36,950 nt of DNA from Opitutia bacterium (GTDB taxonomy: Bacteria > Verrucomicrobiota > Verrucomicrobiia > Opitutales > Seribacteraceae), in NCBI GenBank assembly GCA_002694035.1, contig NZKY01000036.1:1-36950 (forward strand), written 5' to 3'. Under the pieces are notes generated by a model. It saw nothing but the letters and a program-made list of their open reading frames with translations. It had not been told where the DNA came from and did no database searches. Numbering within the stretch: the stretch's first letter is position 1; each line of letters begins with the position of its first letter. Made by a program: the position numbers and the translations under genes. This document shows positions 10,165 through 18,200 of the stretch, piece after piece.

Positions 10165-11390
10165 CTTTCATTTTTCAAAGCATTCATTGCTTCACCAGCA
10201 TGTTCGACTGCTTCTTCTAAATCATCAACTTGCATTGAATTTGAGATAAACCAATTATGGTGCGGATGAAAATACAACCCTCGATTTGCTGAAAGTTCAC
10301 AGAATCTTTGTAATCTAAATAAGTTATTATCATCTGCAAACCAGGGAAATGGCATTGAAGGAGGGCCAGTCATCACAAGAGGCAAGTCAAATTCTCTCGC
10401 TTTTAATTCTATTTGATTAACGAAATCAGCTCCTTTTGAAAGAACTGATTCTGCAACATTTTCGGAATATGAAATTTCTAAAGACTTCAATGCCGCAGCC
10501 ATCGAAACAGCATCATTCCAACAGCTGCCCGTTAAAAAAACTTCTTTTGATGCATCCTTTAGAAAATCTTTTCCTACACATGCTGAAATTGCATACCCAT
10601 TTCCTAAGCCCTTTGAATAAACAGCTAAATCAGGTGTAAAATTAAAATACTTATGAGATCCACCTTTGTGAAGACGCCAACCTGTTCGCACATCATCTAA
10701 GATGAGTAATATATCATTAGCCCTGCACAACTCTTCAACATCTGACCAAAAGTTTTCAGATGGCATGACAGAGGGTGCGAATGCAGCATGATGATAGGGA
10801 GTTAAAATTAACGATGAGATTTGGTTTTCAAAACTCACTATCAAGTTTCTTAATTGATCTAAATTATTCCATTCAAATTCAAGAATCTTAGATTGATCCT
10901 CTTTAATCTTACCTCCGAGTCCTGGATCACACCATGAATCCACACCATGATAAATTCCTTTTCCTTTGATCACATATGGTTTACCCGAAAATTCTCTGGC
11001 AAGTCTAATAGCCCATGTTGTTAAATCAGAGCCATTTTTTGCAAAAACCGACCAATCAGCAAAGTCTATTTTTTGAGTCAATGATTCAGCTAGATCAACC
11101 ATCACCGAACTTGGTTGATTAAAAACTGAGCCTTTACTTCTCTGGCCTTCAGCAGCAGCTTCAATCCTTGGTTCAGAATAACCATGCAAAATTGCTCCAA
11201 AACCACACATAAAATCTATCCATTCATTCCCATCAACATCTTTAAAACGGCAGCCTATAGCACTTTCCGTGTAATGAGGAAAATGCCTAGGCAATCCAGC
11301 GACTGGAGTCACATGACCATAAATCCCACCTGGAATCACCTTTGATGCCCGAAGAAAAAGCTCATCCGAATTGTCTCGTTTTAAACTCAT
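10161..11390 (-). CDS. Class III PLP-dependent aminotransferase (glutamate-1-semialdehyde aminomutase-like)
   Basis: 409 aa. Class III fold with the order IPGG (about 19-22), DGNEWIDF (53-60), AKNGSD (117-122), YHG (147-149), LDDVRTGWR (231-239, the aspartate that holds the PLP pyridine nitrogen) and YSKGLGNG with the probable PLP lysine K260. The overall pattern resembles glutamate-1-semialdehyde aminomutases and sugar or amino-alcohol transaminases, but the usual DEV is DDV and the region near LTGSCWND is atypical, so it is not called HemL. It starts within the stop of the upstream SCP2-like gene (ATGA), forming a coupled trio with a GT28 glycosyltransferase. It is not a DegT-type aminotransferase, so it is not PseC. 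Substrate unknown. Confidence 0.8.
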   Translation of the reverse strand: MSLKRDNSDELFLRASKVIPGGIYGHVTPVAGLPRHFPHYTESAIGCRFKDVDGNEWIDFMCGFGAILHGYSEPRIEAAAEGQRSKGSVFNQPSSVMVDLAESLTQKIDFADWSVFAKNGSDLTTWAIRLAREFSGKPYVIKGKGIYHGVDSWCDPGLGGKIKEDQSKILEFEWNNLDQLRNLIVSFENQISSLILTPYHHAAFAPSVMPSENFWSDVEELCRANDILLILDDVRTGWRLHKGGSHKYFNFTPDLAVYSKGLGNGYAISACVGKDFLKDASKEVFLTGSCWNDAVSMAAALKSLEISYSENVAESVLSKGADFVNQIELKAREFDLPLVMTGPPSMPFPWFADDNNLFRLQRFCELSANRGLYFHPHHNWFISNSMQVDDLEEAVEHAGEAMNALKNES

Positions 11391-12070
11391 ATAATCGAAG
11401 GCACAACTTTATGCACTCTTCTTGAAATATAGCCAATCTTTTCGAGTAAGGGTATGTTTCCATGAAGTTTAACACGACCAAGTGCAGGGTCAGCTAAGTG
11501 ATCAAATTTTCCACTCACTGTTTCATAGGCTGAAAACAAATCAGAAAACACCAACAAAGCAGTTGAATTTTTACAAGAAGTGTTGCGGAGTTCCCATTTT
11601 TTTGAATCTGAAAAGCACAAATAAAAAGAAAATTCAGTACCCTCTATCTTAAACTCAATTACTTCATCCCGCATCTCAGTAAAAAAATCTGAATAATTAG
11701 AATCAAAATTTGCAAAAACCGAAGTTGCTCCAATAGCAGATCTTAGAGCTATACGGACTTTTTCTTCAGATAATTCATTTCCAGTAAGAATTTTCTTAAT
11801 TTGCAAAAGCGTTTTCAAGGAAGCGATTGCATCTTTAAGATTAAATAAAAAAGGAAAAATCTTAGGTATTGTAAAACCTTTACTTGCCATAGTGATTAGA
11901 TTCTGATCATTGAAAATTAAACCTCCACCCCCAAAGGAAATCAGACCCTTGGGTAAAAATTTAGCACTCAAAATATTCCCCTGCTTCCCACATCTAATTA
12001 ACTCAGTACTCGCCTCTTCAATTGAAATTGAAATAGCATAGGAGATAAGCCTAGTGGAAGAAATTTTCAA
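11387..12070 (-). CDS. Unknown protein with SCP2-like C-terminal half
   Basis: 227 aa, not recognised as a named family. The N-terminal third has a glycine run (FGGGGLIF near 46-53) and a hydrophobic stretch IPKIFPFLFNL (68-78). The C-terminal part (about 140-218) has the sterol-carrier-protein-2 look: a beta-rich segment, then ALLVFSDLFSAYETVSGK and a G-x-V-K-L-H-G-N-I-P-L-L-E-K-like end. SCP2 domains bind lipids or serve as accessory domains of enzymes. The start is a TTG overlapping the TGA of the upstream glycosyltransferase gene (TTGA), and its own stop overlaps the ATG of the aminotransferase. A membrane-lipid or lipid-linked glycan role is a guess from the neighbours. Confidence 0.6.
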   Translation of the reverse strand: MKISSTRLISYAISISIEEASTELIRCGKQGNILSAKFLPKGLISFGGGGLIFNDQNLITMASKGFTIPKIFPFLFNLKDAIASLKTLLQIKKILTGNELSEEKVRIALRSAIGATSVFANFDSNYSDFFTEMRDEVIEFKIEGTEFSFYLCFSDSKKWELRNTSCKNSTALLVFSDLFSAYETVSGKFDHLADPALGRVKLHGNIPLLEKIGYISRRVHKVVPSII

Positions 12071-13173
12071 GATTTACAAATAGCTGCCTCAAGATGATTA
12101 AAGAGTTTCACCGGAGCCTCATCTATTTCAACATTAATTTTAGGTATTCTATGACCTAGATAGACAGGAAGCCTTTTGGGTGATGATAATTTAATTAAAT
12201 TTTTAGACCTGCCAGACCAAAAGTTTAAATTATTCCTTTCTTGAGGCATAATTCCACCAGAAATATCAAAAAGCATTGGGGTACCGCATACAACCGCCTC
12301 AGTCGTGGTACCAGCACCTGGTCGAGCAAACAGGAATTCCGCAGATTTCAGAAGAGAAACCATCTCAACATCATCAATTGTAGGGAGGGGAAATACTTTG
12401 AAATTTAAAAGTCCTTTAAGGTTATTTATTTCATTAAACACTTTATTGTTATTTCCACAAAGAGCGACAACCTGAAATTTTGAATCCTCATTATTTAATG
12501 CATTTAAAACAGGTATATGCTGATTTGCACCATTAGCTCCAGTACCAAGAAGATATAAAGGTAAATTAGCTGAAATAGAGAGCTTTTCCAAAATTTTTTT
12601 CCTATCTGATTGATTTTGTTTTTTATAAAAGGCTTTTCTTAATAGTGGACCAACTTCATGAACCTTACTATCAGGCATCCCCCTTTTTACAGCGGCTTCA
12701 CAAGTTTCTTTGAATGGGCCAAGAAAACTATCTATATTTGGATTTACCCAATGACGGCTAAAACCTGAACTATCTGACATTTCACCACAATATGTCATAA
12801 ATTTGAAAGACCTTCCTAATTGTTCTTTCAGCAATAGATAATACCCATGATTCAAATGAGCATGAACACTAAATACAATATCAGGTGCAAAATCACTAAT
12901 TTCAAGTAACCATTTTTTGGTGCCAAAAATAAAAATTGGATTTCTATGAAGGTTAGCAAATTCTAGGAAATAAAAATAAATATTATGAAAAGCGGGCAAT
13001 TTTTTTTGAATAAAATTATAAAAATTACTCCCAAATGCGTATGGTTTAAATGTAGTCTCCAAGGGGTGAGAAATTAAAACTTCATTACCCTGCTTTTCAA
13101 ACCAATCCCTGAGAGCGTTTGCCCGCATATTATGACCGCCTCCAGTGAATGAACTTAGTATTAAAAGCTTCAA
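12067..13173 (-). CDS. GT28-family glycosyltransferase (MGDG-synthase/UgtP-like)
   Basis: 368 aa GT-B fold. N-terminal glycine-rich acceptor loop FTGGGHNMRA (9-18) is followed by a long aromatic segment with HNIYFYFLEF (63-72), typical of the monogalactosyl/glucosyl-diacylglycerol synthase N-domain. In the second domain are GTGANGANQH (210-219) and the sugar-nucleotide-binding ARPGAGTTTEAVVCGTP (283-299) with GGIMPQERNN (306-315). Family members move hexose or GlcNAc to diacylglycerol or undecaprenyl carriers at the inner membrane face. The start is TTG at 13173 because an in-frame stop lies just upstream and the next ATG (residue 16) would destroy the glycine loop. PseG, also GT-B-like with a GHxxR loop, is a less likely alternative. 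Confidence 0.78.
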   Translation of the reverse strand: MKLLILSSFTGGGHNMRANALRDWFEKQGNEVLISHPLETTFKPYAFGSNFYNFIQKKLPAFHNIYFYFLEFANLHRNPIFIFGTKKWLLEISDFAPDIVFSVHAHLNHGYYLLLKEQLGRSFKFMTYCGEMSDSSGFSRHWVNPNIDSFLGPFKETCEAAVKRGMPDSKVHEVGPLLRKAFYKKQNQSDRKKILEKLSISANLPLYLLGTGANGANQHIPVLNALNNEDSKFQVVALCGNNNKVFNEINNLKGLLNFKVFPLPTIDDVEMVSLLKSAEFLFARPGAGTTTEAVVCGTPMLFDISGGIMPQERNNLNFWSGRSKNLIKLSSPKRLPVYLGHRIPKINVEIDEAPVKLFNHLEAAICKS

Positions 13174-13225
13174 TTCACTTTTTTAAATTCAGTTCAAAGA
13201 CAAACAAAAGATTGGATAAAAAATC

Positions 13226-14470
13226 TTATTCCAAATCGTGTATAAATAATCCACTTCTTAATTTGGGCTCAAACCAAGTAGTTTTTGGTGGCATAATTTC
13301 TCCGGCATCAGCAATGTTTAACAGCTGCTCCATTGAGACTGGATGTAAAGCAAAAGCAACTTCCATTTCTCCTGAATCAACCCTTTGCTTCAATTCTTCC
13401 AATCCTCTTATTCCACCCACAAAATCAATACGCGTATCCTGCCTTAAGTCAGTAATGTTAAGAATGGGATTCAAAATTTTCTCTGATAATATTGTCACAT
13501 CCAAATCCTTTACTGGATCTGAACTGTCCCAAGATCCTTCTTTTGCAATCAAACCATACCACTTATTGTCCATATACATGGCAAATTCACGTAAATTACT
13601 AGGACGAGCATGCTGCTCATCTATTTGCTGGACAATGAAAGATTCTTTAACTTTCTCTAAAAACTGATCGTATTTTAAACCATTGAGATCACTCACAACT
13701 CGGTTGTAGTCAAAAATTTTCAATTGATCTTCTGGGAAAAGAACTGCAAGAAAAAAATTATATTCCTCCTCACCGTTGTGCGAAGTATTGCTTTCTTTTC
13801 TTTTTTGTCCAATTCTAGCAGCCGCTGCTGTGCGATGATGACCGTCTGCAACATAAAGAAATGGAACATCAACAAATTCATTTTCAATATCTTCAAGATT
13901 TTGTTTATCCGAAACAATCCAAAGTTCATGCTTAACACCATCTTCAGCAAAAAAAGAATATATTGGCGTTTTTTTAATATTTTCTTCGACTAAAAGATTA
14001 ATTTTTTGCTTTCCACGGTAGGAAAAAAATACCGGTTCGGCATTTGCATTTAAGCATTCAACATGTTTTACCCTATCTTCCTCTTTAGCAGAGCGGGTCA
14101 ACTCATGTTTTTTTATTACACCCGAATAATATTCTTCAAAAAAACAACAACCCACCAGACCTGTCTGGCTCCTTTGATTCATGGTTAGTCGATAAATATA
14201 AAATGAAGCTTTTTCGTCCTTGAATAAAACTCTGTCAGTTAAAAACTTTTGGTAACTTTCTCTGCCTTTAATATACACTTCTTCAGAATATGGATCTGTG
14301 CTATCGGGTAAATCAATCTCAGGTTTGACAACATGAAGAAAAGAGAATGGATTACCAGTTGCTTCAACTTTCGCTTCAGCAGAATTTAAAACATCATAAG
14401 GGCGTGAAGCTACTTCTTTTGCTAAATTTTTTGTTGGGCGAACTGCTTTAAAAGGCTTAAAAACGGCCAT
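13226..14470 (-). CDS. DUF1015 family protein
   Basis: 414 aa, the usual length for this conserved, poorly characterised family. Characteristic segments: FKAVRPTKN near residue 7, RPYDV (23-27) followed by NPFSFLHV (40-47), YRLTMNQRSQTGLVG (93-107), KHELTR (121-126) and the strongly conserved VADGHHRTAAAA (207-218). The histidine-rich DGHHR motif hints at an enzyme active site but no reaction is assigned here. It lies 28 bases after csrA and 52 bases before the GT28 gene on the same strand, so it may be cotranscribed with the end of the flagellar cluster. The ATG start is unambiguous. Confidence 0.88.
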   Translation of the reverse strand: MAVFKPFKAVRPTKNLAKEVASRPYDVLNSAEAKVEATGNPFSFLHVVKPEIDLPDSTDPYSEEVYIKGRESYQKFLTDRVLFKDEKASFYIYRLTMNQRSQTGLVGCCFFEEYYSGVIKKHELTRSAKEEDRVKHVECLNANAEPVFFSYRGKQKINLLVEENIKKTPIYSFFAEDGVKHELWIVSDKQNLEDIENEFVDVPFLYVADGHHRTAAAARIGQKRKESNTSHNGEEEYNFFLAVLFPEDQLKIFDYNRVVSDLNGLKYDQFLEKVKESFIVQQIDEQHARPSNLREFAMYMDNKWYGLIAKEGSWDSSDPVKDLDVTILSEKILNPILNITDLRQDTRIDFVGGIRGLEELKQRVDSGEMEVAFALHPVSMEQLLNIADAGEIMPPKTTWFEPKLRSGLFIHDLE

Positions 14471-14498
14471 GATTAAAATCTATCTTAAAATAAAAATG

Positions 14499-14795
14499 CT
14501 ATTCGCTGACAGCTTTTTCCTTAGAAGCTTTTTTAGCCTTCATTTGAGCAATAAGCTGTTTTGCCGAACCAGCAGCCAAAGTGCTTTTAAGATTGCCCTG
14601 CTTAGGCAAACTAGTAACAGCAGCAGCAATATTGGAGGACTGCATTTCCTCTAATATTTCTCTTCGTAAAATAGAAATTGATCGTGGAGCAGAAATTCCA
14701 ATCTTTACAGAATCTCCCTCAATTTTAGTGATTGAAATTTCGATTTCATCACCAATTGTTATCCCCTGATCTACTTTTCTTGATAATATCAACAT
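14499..14795 (-). CDS. csrA: Carbon storage regulator CsrA with extended C-terminus
   Basis: 98 aa. Residues 1-60 are a standard CsrA core (MLILSRKVDQG, then VKIGISAPRSISILRREI) with the RNA-binding arginine at position 44. CsrA dimers bind GGA-containing hairpins near ribosome-binding sites and repress or stabilise mRNAs, classically flagellin mRNA in bacteria that also carry FliW. Most homologues end near residue 60-70; here a further 35 residues end in a lysine/alanine-rich tail (QMKAKKASKEKAVSE). The gene follows fliW by 20 bases, the usual pairing of regulator and antagonist. The tail could affect FliW or RNA binding (inference). Confidence 0.96.
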   Translation of the reverse strand: MLILSRKVDQGITIGDEIEISITKIEGDSVKIGISAPRSISILRREILEEMQSSNIAAAVTSLPKQGNLKSTLAAGSAKQLIAQMKAKKASKEKAVSE

Positions 14796-14815
14796 AGGTC
14801 TCGATATTTACTATA

Positions 14816-15271
14816 TTAGAGACCTTCTCCGCCGACATCCAAGACATGGCGTGCTGAAAATTCTTCGTGGTTATTTATAATGCATTGTTTTCCAACCAAT
14901 GTTCTTCTATTAACTATAATTGGCCCCACTAAATTCAGTGAAATCTTCCCGCTTTGATCCGGAGGTAAAGTTACAATATTTAGAATCATTGTATCCTCAG
15001 GACCCGTTATATCTAAAAGTTTTACATCCGCATCAGAGATTTCCAGTGAATAGTCTGAAATGATTCCACCAGGTTCTAAAACAATAAAGGCTAATCCATC
15101 CTTTTTTTGCTCACGAAGCCACATAAACGGAAGTTCTTCCTGATCATAAACCAGCTCCATTTTTCTAATCTCCGCAAAGCCAAACAAACCCTGTGGGAGT
15201 TGTATCTCACTTCTAGCCTCGGATTGATTTAACTCCGGATTATTTGAATCTTCATCTAATTTGAGTTTCAT
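14816..15271 (-). CDS. fliW: Flagellar assembly factor FliW
   Basis: 151 aa. Family segments include LPQGLFGFAEIR (about 26-37), LPFMWLRE, FIVLEPGGI, and TLPPDQSGKISLNLVGPIIVN towards the C-terminus with RRTLVGKQCI. FliW binds CsrA and flagellin alternately, releasing CsrA repression when flagellin is depleted by export. A TTG codon lies directly before the ATG at 15271; the ATG is preferred. A charged N-terminal 20 residues precede the conserved core. It lies between flgL and csrA on the same strand, the arrangement seen in many FliW-bearing bacteria. Confidence 0.95.
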   Translation of the reverse strand: MKLKLDEDSNNPELNQSEARSEIQLPQGLFGFAEIRKMELVYDQEELPFMWLREQKKDGLAFIVLEPGGIISDYSLEISDADVKLLDITGPEDTMILNIVTLPPDQSGKISLNLVGPIIVNRRTLVGKQCIINNHEEFSARHVLDVGGEGL

Positions 15272-15280
15272 CAAGTATGA

Positions 15281-18200
15281 TTAAAGATAATTCAGTAAAG
15301 AGGTGTTTAGTAATTGAGAACCAATTTGTAGTGCGGCTTGATAAGAAGTAGATAAACGCGTTAATCTCATTATCGCCTCGGATAAATCAATATCTACATC
15401 GTTTGAAATTCTTTGATCCAATTGAACATAGTAATCTTCATCGTGAGCTCTCACAGTTTCCATTCTGACCATTCTGGAAGAAAGCTCCCCAAGTTTATTG
15501 ATCAATTTATCTTCCTGCTGAAGTAATTTCATCTCCTCATCTTCAACAGCCTGAGAATAATGGGAAGGAGTTGCGTTCGCCAAAGCATCTCTAAGGTCGA
15601 CAAGAGAGTTTACCACATCCCCTAATTCTTTGGTTCCATTATTATCTGCATCTAAAAAGCCTGAAATCTTGCTTTCATTCCCAATGTAATATTGGGAATT
15701 TTTATCACTGCCTGTGTATGTAACATTGATCACATTTCCTTCACTGTCGCGATGATCAAGAAAAGTTTTAGTTCCAGTTGCAAATGAGAAAGTATCTCCC
15801 ACACTCGCACTCATAGAAGTACCTTTCAGGGGAATATCTCCGGAAATATCGAAGCCAAGAACACGGTAAGGACCAGGATCATTTGGGTTTTGTCCCCATA
15901 AAATATCTGCTTCCATTTCCTGACCATCTTGCAAAATTACTTTTGCTTTCTGAAATGTCGGAGGAACCTCACCAGTACTAGAGGAACCAAAAAAGTATCT
16001 ACCAGGTTCAATAACTTTAAGTCCGACAACTTGACCGTCAGAATCAACAATTGCTTCGGCCTTTGCATCCACTCCAGAACTACCAGCGGGTTGTATAGTC
16101 ACCGCAGCACTTGTTGAGTTTTGAACTTTGAATTTGAATACATGATCTAAAGGTTTTTCGACTTGTAACCAAATATCATTAGCTACAATTTGACCACTTA
16201 ATGTTGGAATCGTTGGGTCACTCGGTTTAACTAATGGCAAATCGCCGGACAAACTTGGAATATTGAGGTAATTATTAAAACTATTTTTTTGGCACTGAAA
16301 ATATTTTCCTTCATGGTAGACAATCTGACCATAATCATAAGATAAATTAGGACTCCAATCATCGCCTTGCTTTGCGGACCGAGGACCCGGCACTGTATTC
16401 GAACTACCAATCTTAGAAAAAAGTGAACCTTCCTGCAGAGTATAATCAGGACTGTTCTGTTGTGTCCAATTGGAAGCAAAATTCGTAGCAGTATTATCAG
16501 TGGGACTTAAATCAATGTTGGCAGTATAGTAAATTCCATTACGGTAAGTGTGGTCGCCTTTATTGTAAGCAAAACCCTCATTCCAAGTTGTTGCTTCAGA
16601 CCAATTATTTGAAAAATTAGCTAGCGTATTGTTTTCTGCATTTGTTGAAGAGTTAGCAAAATAAAGCTTTCCATTAGCTAATGCCATTTCTCCGGAAGCA
16701 ACTGGAGAATTAGCCAACCACTCTGCAGGTTTGGAGATATTTTGTTTGGCTACATAAAAATCGTTATTATCTGAGTCATAGATATAATCACCGGCTTTTG
16801 CTTCCAGCTTTTTACCCGTTGAGTAAATGTGCTCTTTACCCTCGGTAGGTAAGTTGTTACCCAAAAGAAAAACACTACCATCTGATCTTTCTGTAAGGGC
16901 GACCAAATTTTGAAGACTCGCACTTATATTTGAACTATTAACTGTAGTATCAGTCAAAGACAGAGTCGAATTACTTTTAACAACGAAATATTGATTGTTT
17001 ATCGTATCGTGGAGATACTGTCCGCTTTTAAGCTGCACATCGTCCGGTGCATAGCCCATTTCAATCAAACCAGAGGGCAGATAAACCGATACAGGACTAG
17101 TTGTCGTGCTCACCTCCTTAAAATATTTATTGTTAAGGGTGTTGGTGGTAGTGGTTGCCTCACTTTTGACAGTTGGGGAGACATTCGTAGGTTTTGTCCC
17201 CACAGTCATAGAAGACAACAAAGAAGCAGAAGGAGGATTCGGAGGAGTGCCCAATTCATTCCAATTCGAAGAGAAGTTCGCCTCGTTGTTACTCGATGCA
17301 GTAAGGTTGTTAACTGCCTCATAAAGCTTACCATCTTTGAATGCAGTCTCACCGCTTGTCACAACTTCACCAGTCTTCCATTCTCCCAAGTGAGAGGTTT
17401 TAACTTCAAAATATATACCGTCTCCGTTTGAATCCACGCCATCCCATACAACATCTCCAATAGCGTAGTCTTTTTTAGGATCAAATGTACCTCGCATCAC
17501 ATCGGATGCAACTAGGACAGTCTGGCTGTCTGGTGAAATATAATTTCCAGCCAAAAAAGGGGAAGAATTAAAAGGATCCAAACTAGCTGGATCACGAGGC
17601 ATTGTGGAAGCAGTTGCCGTAGCTTGACTGAGTACAGAATTTATATCTGCTGCACTGAGAGTCACATTCTGATTGGCAAGATAATATTTATTATTTGTAT
17701 CATCATGAATATACTGACCAGCATTTAATGATAGAGGAGTACCTGAAGACAACTTAACAACTTGTCCATTATAGGTAACTATATCTCCCGAAGGAGGAAA
17801 GTTTTCAACTATATGTTCTAGATTTGTAGGATCGACTTTAGTTGTATCCTGAACAAGAAAATAACGCCCCTCGTGTAAAATGACATCATTGTTGCTGTAT
17901 TTTTCCTCAACAGATAAAACCTGACCATTTTCCTTTATAAAAGAACCTTTTACAATGGAGCCTCCATCACTTGCTGCTACAAGTTTATACTCGAGGGTTT
18001 CAGGATCAAAAAACACAGCACCATCACTTTCAGAGCCTTTAATCAAAAATTCATTAACAGGTACAGCAATTCTTTTAACTGTATTTGCAAGGTCAGTAGC
18101 TAAGGCTGCACCCGGGTTATCGGATTGTTGATATTCCTGAATTTTACTAGAAAGAAGAATGTTTTGAGCGTAAGTATTTGCTTCTGACAAATCAGCAAAA

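Noticed and set aside
10161-11390. Aminotransferase considered as PseC or HemL
   Set aside because: PseC belongs to the DegT family with a different lysine context. The protein lacks the usual HemL DEV segment and is not in a heme gene setting.
12067-13173. GT28 gene considered as PseG of the pseudaminate pathway
   Set aside because: The glycine loop is similar, but the long aromatic N-terminal segment and the ARPGAGTTTEAV region fit diacylglycerol-type GT28 transferases better.
16991-17431. Plus-strand frame of 146 codons inside the flgL insertion, considered as evidence that the insertion is a separate element
   Set aside because: It has no recognisable features, while the minus-strand flgL frame is continuous from its N- to C-terminal domains without frameshift.
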